This document shows positions 35,413 through 47,718 of a stretch of DNA of 64,000 bases, in pieces. The notes under the pieces are model-generated. The model searched no databases. It had not been told where the DNA came from and was given only the letters and a program-made list of their open reading frames with translations. Source of the stretch: Phragmites australis (Eukaryota > Streptophyta > Magnoliopsida > Poales > Poaceae). How positions within the stretch are numbered: the first letter of the stretch is position 1; the number at the start of each line of letters is the position of its first letter. The DNA lies in NCBI RefSeq assembly GCF_958298935.1, contig NC_084932.1, forward strand, positions 15,293,501-15,357,500, given 5' to 3'. The translations under genes and the position numbers were made by a program.

Positions 35413-35735
35413 ACGTGCTGAATGATGGATTGCTCTATGGTGCTAACAAGTTATGCATTACAGCTAGCTCCGTTCATCTTTTGTTGTTGTAAGAGGCACA
35501 TAGAGGGAGATTGATGGCACATTTTGGAGCAAAGAAGACTGAAGATGTGCTGGTTGCTCATTTTTTTTTTTGGCCAAAGATGAGATGTGACGTCAAGCGC
35601 TACATGCCACGTTGCACCACTTGTAATAAAGCTAAGTCTCGCATAAATCCACATGATCTTTACATGCCTCTTTCTATTCCTAGTGCACATTGGGAGGATA
35701 TTTCCTTGGATTTTGTTTTTCATGGAAGTAATTAA
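35413..35735 (+). pseudogene. CRM-like integrase zinc-finger fragment
   Basis: Plus strand reads YVLNDGLLYGANKLC (5' part), then EAHRGRLMAHFGAKKTEDVL, then RYMPRCTTCNKAKSRINP and IPSAHWEDISLDFVF. This is the HHCC zinc finger and the entry to the core of a centromeric-retrotransposon (CRM) type integrase, known in grasses. It ends in a stop at 35733-35735 shortly after the first catalytic Asp. The rest of the core is missing. Confidence 0.8.
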
Positions 35736-36346
35736 CCGTTCGTGAAGAGTCCTTTTGGAGAAAACCCCAAACTACGTGAACAAGTTGCCCTCACTGTGGC
35801 CTTGGAAGATGAACTAGACTGCGCTTTATGGGAGTTGGGAGAAGTTTGCCAACACCTTGCTTTCGTCTCTATATTTCTTGAGGATGAACATGATGCCAAC
35901 AAAAAAGGATTTGAAGATGACAAAGAACACTTGTCTATCCACTCACCCCTGCATAAGAGGATATGTCTCAACACCCCCATGCAAGAGGATCTGTCTCAAC
36001 ACCCCCGCCATAATTGGAGATGGATCAGTTGATTCCTCCCCCTCAAGGTCCCGTACTAGAGAGGAGTCCCAATAGTATGGTCTTTTTATAGATGGTCTTA
36101 GCATTGTTAGAGTTGAGCGTCGATGTAATCGTTAAGGATAATAATATTGTTAGTGTGAGCTTTGTTATGGTGCTAAGTGTGTAAGTTGAATCTTTTTTTA
36201 GTGCCAATGTGAGCTGTGGAATGCTTTGGCACCTTGTTCACAGACGCATCTTTATTCCTATATAATATAATATAGATGGGTTTCCTTAGTTAAATTATTT
36301 CCAGACTCGCTTACCTACTCATGTTCCCCTCTCCAACCCTAATCAG
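35736..36346 (+). other. 3' tail of the CRM-like fragment and joining sequence
   Basis: 35742-36032 is open but unrecognised (ALEDELDCALWELGEV). A second frame ends SRSRTREESQ at 36075, reminiscent of the basic tail of pol in such elements. Then about 270 bp without a gene leads to a new gag start at 36347. Confidence 0.4.
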
Positions 36347-37620
36347 ATGGTTAACACAAGGAGGAGTATTAATACCCAAGAAGAGAACAACAACAACCAG
36401 AATCCACCCTCGCCCCCTCCAATGACCTAGGAACAACAGATGGCTATGCAAACTCAGATCTTGCAAGCTCTAGCCCAAACCATGGTGCAGATGCAATAGC
36501 AACAACCAAAATCATGTTCCTCAACCGCATCAACCATCAAGACTTGGAGAATTCAAAAGAACTCAACCCCTAGTCTTTAGTCATGCAGTGGAACCTATGG
36601 ATGCAGATGATTGGCTGAAGGATATAGAAAGAAAGCTACAGGTTGCTTAGTGCAATGATAGAGAGATGGTTCTCTATGCCTCACATCAACTCGCTGGTCA
36701 AGCCCTAGATTGGTGGGAAGCATATTGTGCCGCATATGAAAATCCAGCAGCTATCACTTGGATGGAGTTTAAATCCAGTTTCCGCACTCATCACCTGTCG
36801 TCAGGAGATGTCCGTCTGAAGAAGGAGTTCATGAGCCTGAAGCAAGGACCAATGACTGTAACGGAGTATGTGACCAAGTTTACTCAGTTGTCCAGGTATG
36901 CTCCTAATGAAGTGGGAATAGATGAGAAGAAGCAGGAACATTTTCTAGAAGGTCTGAATGATGCCATAGAGTATGCTCTACTTCCACAAGAGTTTCCCAA
37001 TTTCCAAGCAATGGTAAACAAACCTTTGATGGTTGAACACAAGCGCCGTTAGCTGGATGACAAGAAGAGGAAGATGTCTTTCCAAGGGCAAGGAAGCAAC
37101 GCACGTTCCCGTGGGGCAACACAGATGTCTCCGCAAGGCCCTATGTTCCGTTCCAACATTCAGTATCAGACCCAGTCGCAAGTCCCTGTTCTACGCTCCA
37201 ACTATCAGACACCCCGATCAACTCCACCAGCTACTCCTCAAGTTAAGAACAGCCCAGCTACTCCTAGCCCAAACAAAGGATGTTTCTACTTTGAAGAGGA
37301 AGGGCACTATGTGAGTAAATGCCTTAAGAAGGTGCAGGATCAGGCCAAAACCAATAACACACTAAGGTCAACTCCAGCCCCAGCTTAGCAAGCAATGGGA
37401 GTCAGAACCCTAATTAGAACAACCGTGGACAACAGAATTATGTTCATGGGAAAGTCAACCATGTCATAGTAGTGGAAGCTCACGATGCTCAGGATGTGGT
37501 GTACGGTATGTTCCTCATTGACTCCTGACCTGCATCTGTTTTGTTTGATTCTGGAGCTTCGCATTCCTTTATAACTACTCAGTATGTTGCAAAGCATGGT
37601 TTGCCTATGGTTATGATATG
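36347..37620 (+). pseudogene. gag and protease start of a plus-strand gypsy element
   Basis: Start MVNTRRSINTQEEN at 36347. The capsid core is open at 36666-37052 (HQLAGQALDWWEAYCAAYE, FRTHHLSSGDVRLKKEF, FLEGLNDAIEYALL), a good Retrotrans_gag match. A zinc knuckle near 37280 reads CFYFEEEGHYVSKC, with the second Cys replaced by Phe. The protease active site VLFDSGASHSFI follows near 37540-37575, with the catalytic Asp kept. A few TAG stops break it. RT, RNase H and integrase are absent: protease runs directly into an LTR end. Confidence 0.85.
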
Positions 37621-37799
37621 CCATCGTTTAGATGCTGTCGTTTAGCTTTTGAAGTTGTTTAGGTAAAGTCTTTATTGTAAGAAGTGAACGATTAAGTTAA
37701 AGTATTGCTTTTGTTACTTCACCTATGACGTCCTTATGTGTGTTAAACTTTCTGGACACACATAAGCCGCACTTGGTTTTGCCCGTTAAAACCGGGTGT
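37621..37799 (+). repeat. LTR 3' end fragment joined to the protease
   Basis: Ends TTTGCCCGTTAAAACCGGGT and then GTGACA. This is close to the end of the solo LTR at 15257-15286 (TTTGCCC...AAAACCGGGTGTGATA), so a related large-LTR family. The internal part between protease and this LTR end is deleted. Confidence 0.65.
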
Positions 37800-39690
37800 G
37801 ACACCAGTGTTGCATGATTTGCTCTTGTTGACTTTGGCTATAGTCATATCGGGACCCTTACGCTTATCATTGGGTTTGTTCTTCTTTCCTCCGCTCTTCG
37901 AGAACTTGGGTTTGTCCTTGCCAGATTAAAGGTTTTTAGCATGCACCTGAGATTCCGCTCATTTTGCGCATTTTTTGGCCAACTCGTAAAGCTCTTTGAC
38001 CATATGGATCTTCTAAGTAGCCATCTTTCCATGCAGATCCATATCCTGAACACCTCATTTGAAGGCAATTATTACCGACTCATCGGAGATGTCCGGGATC
38101 ATGTTACACTTGTTAATTAACTGGCGGATGAAATCTCGAAGAGATTTATCATCGCCCTGGTGTAGCTGGTGGAGGTCATTTTCCATTCCTGGGCGCTCGA
38201 AGGTGCCTTGGAAATTAGCTATGAACTGAGCCTTAAGTTCCGCCCATGAACGAATCGAGTGGTCGGCAAGTTTATTAACCAGGACCTTGCGGCTCCATCA
38301 AAGGCGTTTACTAGGTAGTTGGCCATTACTCAGTTGTCACCACCTACTGCTCAAATGACAGTGGTGTAGATCTGCAACCACTCATTAGGATTGATCTTCC
38401 CATCATACTTCTGGATCAGGCCCTCTTTGAACTTCTCAGGCAACCAAATTGACCGAAGTTCACATACGAAAGCCCCGCAGCTCCCGTCGAACTCTTTAGA
38501 AGGAGGTGGGGGGGACTGTCACGCCTGTCTCTTCGAGCAGGGGAGTCATGTCGACCATCTCGTCATGTAGATCTACGATCGTAGTAGTAGCGATCATCTA
38601 CACGACGTCCCTCACGGCGTGTTTTGATCGCCGTATGTTGGTCATGCCGGTTGTGAGGAATATGGTTCCTCAGGTCTTCCTAATTTCTGCGCTTATGGAT
38701 AGGGCAGCTACAATTTGACCTTTAGTGTCATGTTCAGGATCGACCACCTGAGCTTCCCGTCTTCAGATTCCTCTACTCAAGAGCGTTCCTGCTCATGGCT
38801 CCACGAGCTGGGACTGTACCGACTGGGTGCCCTGGAATTGCAGGGATTGTTTGCTCGAGCAACTTGGATCTGGGTTGCATCGAGCAAGATCTTGACTTTA
38901 TTGACCATAGGGGTTAGTGGATTCATCGAATCCAACTATGGAAGGGATCTAAGAATAAGATGAGCTCCTTGTATGTTAGCGTCCAGAGTACTAAATATGT
39001 CGCTACTGAGGCTCAGTTGCGGTCGAGCCAATGAAGCCTCATGATGACTGTTTGGAGGGAGCTTGTCCCTTGAGTCGTGGGCTGTCATGGGCGGAGGTGC
39101 ACAAATCAGAATTCATCGGGAAAGGCCAGGAGGCACCTGCCTTCCTGTGGTCCGCCGATGGAGGGTCGTGTCGGGTGCACATAAGGTTCCAGCTACGAAT
39201 GTTTCGAGTGTTATCTCGGCGCCGGTACCATCAGCAGCGATGGCTATCGCCGGATCTTTAGGAATTCCCATACCGTTGTCGACCATGGAGTTTGGATCCA
39301 CCACCATTGGGTTAGCCAATGGGGGATCACCCCCTCTGGCCATAAACACGAATTGATCTATTTAGCTACTCTAGCTAGTGTTGGAGTCACTGTCGCCACC
39401 CTCGTTGCTATAGGTGTCCATGCAGTAGAGAACATTAGGCTCTGCGGGATTCCACTGGAGATATCCTACCTTGCAGTACGCATCCAATGGTCTGGATTCA
39501 AGGGTATCGGTGTAGATCATTCCACCTTGATCATCCCAACAGAAAACCATAGTTCTGAAGATGATCTCAAAGTTAATGGGAGGGGACTCAAAAATGCCCA
39601 CCATCGACTTGAAGTGGTCGTAGAAGCCATTGTCAGAGAATCCACCGCAAAATTGTGCCCGAGGCATGATTAATCCTACAAAACAGAAGA
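37800..39690 (-). pseudogene. gag and leader of element F
   Basis: Around 38230 down to 37830 the minus strand reads RSWAELKAQFIANFQGTFER, LHQGDDKSLRDFIRQ, CNMIPDISDESVIIAFKRG and SKSGGKKNKPNDKRKGP, i.e. the gag capsid core and basic linker of the Tat/Zeon type. 39113-39349 and 39371-39772 are open leader pieces (for example YCKVGYLQWNPAEPNVLYCMD), comparable in position to 54915-55250 of H. Broken by stops. Confidence 0.7.
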
Positions 39691-39713
39691 AGGCCCCTAC
39701 CTGGTGCCCCAAC

Positions 39714-40261
39714 TTTCGAAGATTAGTTCCCAATAATATGTCCGTAAATTGACTAGGTACCTTTGAGTGCAAGGATTATTAATGAGACGAGACACATGAT
39801 GTATCTCCGATTGGAGTAATACCCTAGTCCTGTGGGGGTGTTGCTATTGTATGCTTCTGATCTCAAGTACAAGCGATGTGGCTAAGACTATGATAAGGAG
39901 TAGATCGGATCTAATCTAACCTAGGGCTAAAGTTGCTGAGTATCTCCTTTTCTATGGTCTTGATGCTTGCTTCTCTACCATCCTTTTTTCCCTCCCCAGC
40001 CATTCCACCATATATAGGGGTGGTGTATCGACTCCTATCTAGCCGTAGTCGATAGGGAGTTATCTTCCATGATGTCCAAGTGGATAGATCTATTTCGGTA
40101 TTGATCTTTCTGAGTTGGGTAACTAATTTAGAACTTCCTAGTATGTACTTCCTTACTTCGGGTGTATCAGGTACCGCTGATTCGGTTCCGTGTGTTGTAC
40201 ATACCATGTCTGTGTATGATATACTCCTTATGCACAGTACCCTATAATTAGATATTCAACA
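39714..40261 (-). repeat. 5' LTR of element F (~548 bp)
   Basis: Bounded by the primer site on the left and ...ATTCAACA on the right. TATA box CTATATAT (minus) at 40010-40017. The inner terminus is TTTCGA where H has TGTCGA. Confidence 0.7.
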
Positions 40262-40886
40262 CCTGCCCCGTGACTAGCAAGGGCTGGTCATAAGAAATCT
40301 GCTAAAGGTTAGGGTCGTGGTTATGCTGGCGCCGACTGGTCGCACGGTGGGCCTGAGCCAGAGAAAGAAAGCTAATACTGCCAAAAGTGGCTGTTGCGGG
40401 CCATCCTGGCGGGGGACCCCTATATTCTTTACATCGACAGTAGCCCCGAACCTCCATCGCGGATATGGTGATCTGAGCTATTCTTCATAAGGACATCATT
40501 GGACTTGGTCGTACCATTTGGGCCCCGGGTGAACAAGAGTTTTGCTCAAGGAGTGGTTGGCGACACGGTCCACCATTGCGGCTGGCTCAGGAAATCGCAT
40601 CCCGAGGGGAGTTTAAACATCCATAGACAGAGATTGTGGGATACGGGACAAAGGAGGGTATGCACAAGGGATAGAATCGTGGGAGACAGAAACATTGATG
40701 GTTGTAGGACTTTGAGGAAATTTTAGTTCCCCAAATGGCCCTTGGAATTTGGGGTGGTGGGACCGCGTCAATCCTAGAAATCAAAGGATGGAAACCCCCG
40801 GAACCCCCTTTGTACTCTAAGCCCTTGCGCCAAAGCCCTTTGCGATCTTATCCAATATCTCTTGCAAAAACCACCACCATACTCCC

Positions 40887-43802
40887 ATGGTACCACGCAC
40901 CGAAAAGGAGCCTGACTTCCCCAAGTCCAAGTGCACCATCGTGAAGCTGAAGCAGATGTACGAGAATCGCCTCCTTCGGCGTCGTCTATCTTCTGGATAT
41001 CACTCTTGGGGGAGGTCCATGCTCCCTGCCAGGGAAAGATCATGATCTTTGCCTCGTTCTTCCTAGCAGGACTCATCCCCTCCTTCTCTAAGTTCTTCAC
41101 AATTGTCATCTCATTCTATGACATTTTCCACCTCCATCTCAACCCTAATTCCATCACCATGTTGAGCATCTTCGCTCACATGTGCAAAAACTTCATTAGG
41201 ATCGAGTCATGCCTTGATCTCTTCCAGTTTTTCTACACAGCCAGGTTGCAACCCGGGCTGGCCACTAGGAACTGCGTCTTTAATCTTTGTGATGGTGTCA
41301 CAAGCTCCTATATGGAGATCAATCTCAAATCATCATGGTTGGGCTGGAGGGAAGATTGGTTCTATCTCATGACCGACGATTCCTTGGACAACCTTTGGGT
41401 GTCGAATGCATCGGCGCGCCTTGAGGAGAGCTAGGGAAACTCTCTCACGCCGATCGTAGAACTATTATCGCTTGGTGACCATGTCAAAACGCTCGCGGAA
41501 GGCTGCGTGTCGGGGTCGGATGTCATCTGTGACTTCAACAAGCGCCGACTGTGTCTCCTATGGTGGAGAGCACACCTGGCATACCTGTACACCGGGAGTG
41601 ATGATGACACCCAAGAGAGCTCCACAGGTAACATCACAGCCATCCCCCAATCACTAGATGTTGGTTGAGCGGTATCTTATTCCTTATAATTAGATCTTCC
41701 CGACGAGGTCATCGACTTGCGGGTCAGGTCGCTAATGGCAGCGGATGCTAGGAAGGGTGGTCCTCTGTGTGCCCCCTTGTGTGAGCTCCCCTTGTTGGAG
41801 AGGGCTCGAGTTAGACTGGTATTTTAGCATATTTCCAAAGTTTCCTACTCTAAGCCTTTTCCTTGGTCAGGGTCTTATGGTTTGAGTTATTTTTAGCATC
41901 TTCCCGAGGTAGATGTCCCACGACTGATAGTACGAGCTTGAGGAGATCTTCCGGGAGATAGAACATGAGGGCTGTCAGCCCTCCCTGTCACCTGCTACTG
42001 CCCCAGATACCCTTCGACCTGGTCGAGACACCAACCCGTCAAGTCGAGGAGGTGGCCAGTCTACTCAGCGTTAGGTGGCGATCGCGGGCAGTGGCCTTGA
42101 GAGCGGCGCTGGCTAGCAGAAGGCTGACCTGCAGTGCCCTGACCAGACTCACCATGACCTGGCACCCTATGACTAGACCCGACCAGGCCAGGCGGGCCCC
42201 GACCAGGTTAGGTCCGACCAGAGGCCTCACGACCAGGCCCGCACCGACTAGATGCGCTCCAACCAAACTGTCCTAGACCAAGCGTCTATGCAGTGTGGGA
42301 AGACGCCGATGGAGGACTTGTCTACTGCGGATGCGTCCAAACGCACTTGTGGAACCCTGAGTACTGGCCGCCCCATATCGGGGTTATCTTCCCTGACCAG
42401 TCGATCCAGCGGCTTCATGAGGACTAGACTTGTGCTTAGCTCCCTACTGCCGCAGTAAGTTTCTATGGGTGGGTATAGATACCTTGAATTTCCATTCTTT
42501 CCTGATTCGGTAACTCTGTTGTTTACTACAGGCTTGTGGTAGCTCTTACGACTCTCGTCATGACCCCTCCGACTGCGCCCCTGCAGGATGTTCCGATCCC
42601 TCCGCCAGCTTTGGTTTAGTCCCTTGGAGCATCAGTGGCGTCTCCGGTCCCCATGGTGCTAGTCGAGGAGCCTGGGCTAGCCCTGACTTCCTCGCTTTGG
42701 TCAGCCGTATCCCCGCTTCTGTTCGTAGACTGGTCAAGGAGAAGGAAGTGACGGCCAGTAGGGGTGCCGAGCTAGAGAAGCAGCTGGCCCATGAAAGGGG
42801 GGCTGGGCGCTTGTTGTAGCAAAGGTGTGGTGAGCTCCAGAGGGAGAAGGCTGTGCTTTCTGTTGAGCACTCCCAGCTCAAGGAGAACGAATGCACTACC
42901 CTTAGTATTCTCAAGGACGCCTTCAAAGTGCTGGCGGATCCCCTGGGGAGCCTTGGGCTGGGAGCCACCGAGCCGAAGGACAACCTCACGGCTGAGGCCA
43001 GGGCCTATGCCATCAAGGTCCTGGCAGAAATTTTTTTTGAGCTCCCAGCTTCCCTGGCATTGAGGGGTGTAGAGGACATGGTGCAAGCGGTGCGGTCGAT
43101 CATAGAGTACATTTTCTGGTGCTACCACAGCCGTGACCCCAACTTCAACCTAGACCTTATCTGGGAGGGAGCTGTGGTCACCGGACCTGAAGATGAGGAG
43201 AGACTACAGCGGGAGTGTCAAGGAGCGGTGGACTGCGTCACATCTGTTTTTTGGGTGGAGGCCACTAAGGAGTAAAGAATCTGATTGTAACTTCTATTTT
43301 GCAATATATTTGAATGAAGCCACCCTTTTTTCATTATCTAATGAGTTTGTGTCGTTGTGGTCATAGAGTTCCTGGAGTGTCCAAACTGTATGCCCGTACC
43401 GAGCCCCCACCTATGCCGACCAGCCCCGAAGCTCTTGCTGAACCCCTGATCATTCTTGTAGATGGTCACGCCGACCGGTGTATTTTGGAGGTGGTAGCCA
43501 AATGTGAGCTGGGGTTTGCGGTCGAGCGAGCTAGTACACCGAGCGATCTTCAAGGTGTTTTATTTGAACCACCTAAGCAACATGCTGTTCCTGGGTTACC
43601 CATGCAAGACTTGACCAGCTAACTCCTGTATGGCTTACGACCTGTTCTTGACCAACCTATCAGGAGGAGCTACTCGTGGTGCAGAGGGATCTAGAGTGGG
43701 TGACCAAGGAAAGAATCCTGCAGATAGAGGAATTCGACGGCCGCCTTCACTGTTGTCAGGAGGATCTGTTTGCGGCGTGGAAAGACCTAGAGCAGATGAC
43801 TT
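40887..43802 (+). pseudogene. Antisense gene of element G (Transposase_28-like, spliced, frameshifted)
   Basis: Start MVPRTEKEPDFPKSKC at 40887, the same start as in H. A frameshift follows near 40990, then 40931-41434 continues with FASFFLAGLIPSFSKFF, YDIFHLHLNPNSITMLSIF and CLDLFQFFYTAR, matching Pfam 'putative gypsy type transposon' as I know it. 42130-42290 has PDQ/HDQ-type short repeats. A GT-AG intron (42455-42531) precedes a coiled coil (AELEKQLAHE, LQREKAVLSVEHSQLKE) and a C-terminal domain open at 42853-43275 (MVQAVRSIIEYIFWCYHSRD). A further exon-like part is at 43314-43802. Role unknown. Confidence 0.75.
42455..42531 (+). other. Intron in the antisense gene of element G
   Basis: GTAAGTTTC donor after CTGCCGCA and a TTTACTACAG acceptor, 77 bp. 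The flanking exons align with H, where the acceptor is kept (51107-51113, GTCATAG) but the donor has changed to GATAAGT. Confidence 0.65.
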
Positions 43803-43803
43803 A

Positions 43804-44561
43804 GAGGGTTAATCCCTGACAATGATTTCGATGTGTATTGGACGATGGGTACGTGATCTGTGTTCTGGGTGTGCCTATGAAATGTGTGTGTATGTTTCTC
43901 AAGAACACTGGAGATATCCAGGTTCAGGTTCTCGTAGGGTAATAACCATACATCCTATGTCTTCTTCTTCAAGGGTTCATTTTTTCAAAAGATATCTCCC
44001 ATTTATATTCCAGAGGGGTAGGAGTCTTACATGTTGGCTCAACAAAAAGATACATGCCTCCCTAGATGGTCAATATAGGCTATTATTATAGGATACGCAT
44101 GAGTTGTGTCTGCCCTGGAGCAATACGATGCCCGTCCAGTCCATCGGCCGCCTTCCCACTTCTCACGCCCGGGTCGTTCGGCTTGTCCTGTCCCACTGCT
44201 GATTTTCCACGCGCGCCTGCCACACCCCCTATTACGTCTGCGAGCCTGTCCCACAATAATTAATTTTGCAGGACGGGACACGGTAATCCTCTGTCAGCCA
44301 TGCCGTCTCCACTGGAGTGAACCGCCTAGGGAAGGAAAAACGATATGAGTAGCAACATTAAATGAGGTTTAACTGACCAAATGAGTACCTATCCCGTGAC
44401 CAGCAAGGGCTGGTCGTTGGAAATGCCTAAAGGTCAGGGTTGTGGTCTTGCTGACGCCGACTGGTCATATGGTGGGCCTAGGCTAGAGAAAGAATATTGA
44501 TACTACCAAAATAGCTGTTGCGGGCCATCCCGGCGGGGACTCTATATTCTTTACATTGACA
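43804..44561 (-). repeat. LTR of element G (right copy)
   Basis: Aligns with 48822-49606 from about its fifth base (GAGGGTTAATC) to TTGACA. Only its first four or five bases are missing, at the join with the antisense gene. Confidence 0.8.
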
Positions 44562-45719
44562 ACAACTTTGTGAAAAATTGAAGCAAATTAAAATTGATCC
44601 ATAAGCAATTTAAGAAACATGTTAAGGCAATTCAGATTGGGTGTTCAACAAATTTTGTTAACAAATTAGAAATACTCAAAGGCAATATTAGATTTAGCTG
44701 CTACATATTTTCAATAAAAAAAGAACAATTTGTGAACAATTTTGCTACAAGAAAATTTTAGAAAATCAAATTGGTTCAAACTTGTAAGCAAGTTTGTATA
44801 TTTTTTGAGCAAAATAGATGTGCGTGCTATAAGACTAAAGCAAGCTTACGTAGTTTTTAGTTTTTACCTAATTTGTTTATGAGATCCGAGACCAACAAAA
44901 TGTTCCAGCTATCTTATTTGGTCGATTAGCTGAATCTGTACGAAACTCATCTATCGTTGTCACCCAGCAGAGATGAGACAACTTATCATTGTAAAAGTAA
45001 GGAGTATTTATCTTTCTTTTACGTCGGATTTGCGTGCGGAAAAGAGAAAAGCAGACACGGATGCTCCAGATAATGATAAGAAGTAATAACTCCTACGAGG
45101 AGCCGAGGATCGGAACAAAGCACGGAGTGGCTGAAGGGAAGGAAACTAGTATTAACGTTGTTAATCTATAGTAAACATGAAAAGGATCGACTATGAAGAA
45201 ACCAAGAGTCCGGATGGCGCCAATAAGGCTTGGGGCTAGAAAAGAAGAGATAGATGCAGCAAAAAGAAAGAAAAAAAAGGCCATGTCACAGCCCAACAAA
45301 TTGATTTCATCTTCCTTACCATGTCGCAAACCACACAATAAGTAAATACTACCCACCCATGGGCTGCGTTTCACAGCTCGCCCATTGTAAATGCCTTTTC
45401 ATTCTTTTTTACTGAGATCGATCGATCTCATATCCATTGAAAAAGCTTATCGTAAGCTTTCTAGAATGTCTAAGATTGTCTAAAATAGATTTGGTATAAG
45501 AGAGTTATGCTCGTTTTACTGACGTACTATCATGCAACTTGACCACGATCACGATCACGACTAGAGCTCAGCCTCGAGTCCGACTAGACTTGGTCTTTAA
45601 GGTGTGACGTTCTGGTATGGTTGTGGTACTTCTCCCACGTTCCTATGTAATAAAAGATTACAAAAATTTAGTAGTAATACAGGTAGATTCAATTTGTTGA
45701 CTAGTACTATAATATTGAG
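44562..45719. other. Non-coding AT-rich stretch
   Basis: No gene. 44562-44930 is AT-rich. A perfect palindrome TGAGATCGATCGATCTCA stands at 45413-45430. The open frame at 45093-45374 shows no family features. Confidence 0.4.
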
Positions 45720-46269
45720 GTGGACTACCCCGCAGAGGAGAGGGCGTACACTATAGGAGAGAACAAGCACACATTCATCGTGTGGAAGAAGGCATACAGA
45801 GTGTTTCCAAGAGGGACAACTCCTAAGAACCTCTTCTCTCCACGACACCCTGGGCCGTTATCGCCTCAAAGATCTCCCTCTCCTCAGTCATGTCCTAGAA
45901 AAAGTCTGCCTCTCCAGCCATCACCTCAATGAAGTCCACCCCTCAAAAAGCCAGCATCATCAAGAAGCCAACCATCAGCTCAGAAAACACGACCAGGTTC
46001 TGCAGCATCCAAGCAGATGACATCATCTAAGAAGTCAGGCCATCTAAGAGGGTTTTGGAACCCAAGGATGTCCATTCACTCACTGCTGAGGAAACAAAAA
46101 TATTCTGGACACCAGTGTAACTAGACATTTCCATCCTCCACCACCTTCACTGAAGCCTGTTGTGCCTGAAGATACCTTTAATTTTTTCATGAATATGCCA
46201 AAGTTAAACATACGGGGCCGCTTAAAGTAAGCCACCGACTGACTACAAACGTATCAGTAAGAAGTGAGC

Positions 46270-47718
46270 CAAGAGCAAATCAAGTACAATCATTCAAGAT
46301 GCTCCAAGCATCGGGGACTTTCTGGCTTCTTCTAGATTAATAGCAGAAGAACTAGCACGACTTACTATAGGAGCATATATTGCAAAGTTGTATGTTACAT
46401 GGCTATTTGGGTTGGACAAACCTTTGCTCAAACCAGATATAGAAAAAAAAACCTTACAAATCAACTGTGCCGATTACATCAGTGATACTTAGAGCAGTCC
46501 AGTTAGGGTTTTCAAGCGTTCCCTGTAAGATACATAGATGAATATTTACTCAATAGGGACGGCTCCTTCTAGGTGCAATTCTTGTACCTATATGAAATAT
46601 ACAAGGAAGATGCCCTCGATGTTGCTATAGTACGAGTGTGGACTCTGTAAGTGACTTATGCACATATTTCACATTATATGATCTTGTACCTTGAAATTGC
46701 ATGGCTAACTTCTCTCTTTCACAGAATGGAGATCCACGCATGCAGAAAAGAATTAGATAATATAGTAGGATTCATCGATCCTGGACTTGTGAATGAGGAA
46801 CTTGTAAGAGATTGTCCAGACTTCACCGAGGACTACTTATTGAAGTGTCTGCTTCACCACCCATACAAAAAATCTGGACTCTTACCCTGCAGCTTTGAGT
46901 ACATGTTTGTTTGCCAAGGCGTCATGCTTTTATGGGCAACTTGGTTGTAGTACTAATTTGCTACGGTGACATAATATTGCCGTAGTTTTTATTGGATCCT
47001 TCTTCTCATCCATCCGGACTTGAGCAAGATCATTGTCTTGGACACACAAACGAGAGATAAAAGGACTTACCAAGACCTCATCGACATGCTAAACAGGTAA
47101 ACTAGATTATTTAATCTTCTCGACGATTGCATCTAAGATTAATTGGTATTCACGTAGAGGGCGTACACAAGATACCGCAAAAAGAGTGTTATCCACTTTT
47201 CATTCAGAAAGCAATATGATGTAAAAACCGACTCTCCTGTATGCAGAAAATATTTATGACTTACATTTTCTACTGAATAACAAGGTTCGATTCATTCTAC
47301 TCATGAATCCTTTCCTCTTGAAGTGTATGAGGCAGCCATTCGGCAACAATCTCTGCGAGTTTTATGTTCTTACTTTCATGCACGCATTCAGCGTAGACAG
47401 GGACGCTGTCAGATACAATGATCTTGAGGTATGAAATTACATATCGATGCCTTCTTTTCAATTTTTATACGTGCTGAAGGACTAATTATTTCTATTTTTC
47501 AAACACAACATTCCAAACTATGCACAGGTGCGTTATAACCTGCGGAAATACATGTCCTTCAAGAACAAATCCCTAGATTCTTCTTGGAACATGTTATCAA
47601 CCCAAACAGTGAGTTTCATAAACCGATCATACCGTCGATGCAGGACAAACCTTCAGATGATACCGTACATTCTAGTAGAGAGTATGCGACAAGGAGAAAG
47701 TCTATCAGGGGGCTAGAC
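46270..47718 (+). pseudogene. Ulp1-like cysteine protease domain of the CACTA fragment
   Basis: Exons on the plus strand: GDFLASSRLIAEELARL (46310), VGFIDPGLVNEELVRDCPDF (46770), FYWILLLIHPDLSKIIVLD (46986-47043), CMRQPFGNNLCEFYV (about 47323-47365) and VRYNLRKYMSFKNKSLDSSW (47528-47716). Introns fit at 46647-46724, 47098-47158 and about 47428-47527. Ulp1 proteases use His, Asp, Gln and Cys. Asp (47041-47043), Gln (47333-47335) and Cys (47354-47356) are present. The His expected in 'HW' is Tyr (codon 46990-46992, TAT). TAG/TAA stops lie in the first third. Inactive. Confidence 0.7.

Larger units (their letters stand above)
37800..40261 (-). mobile_element. Gypsy element F: gag and 5' LTR only
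   Basis: Minus strand: LTR 39714-40261, primer site 39694-39711 (like that of element H), leader ORF 39371-39690, and gag remnants down to 37800. Pol and the 3' LTR are missing. The outer LTR end (TGTTGAATATC on minus) abuts the LTR remnant of G, so F probably inserted into the 3' LTR of G. Confidence 0.75.
40262..44561 (-). mobile_element. Element G: LTR remnants around an antisense gene, no gag-pol
   Basis: 40262-40439 is the last 178 bp (plus-strand sense) of an LTR like those of H, ending ATCGACA and followed by the same TAGCCCC polypurine-side sequence. 40440-43802 is the antisense gene region. At about 43804 the LTR begins again without its first bases and without primer site, leader, gag or pol, ending TTGACA at 44561. 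Compared with H, everything between the late antisense gene and the 5' LTR has gone. Confidence 0.85.

Noticed and set aside
45093..45374. Hydrophobic 93-residue minus-strand frame
   Set aside because: No homologue recognised, no splice or promoter context, AT-rich intergenic sequence.
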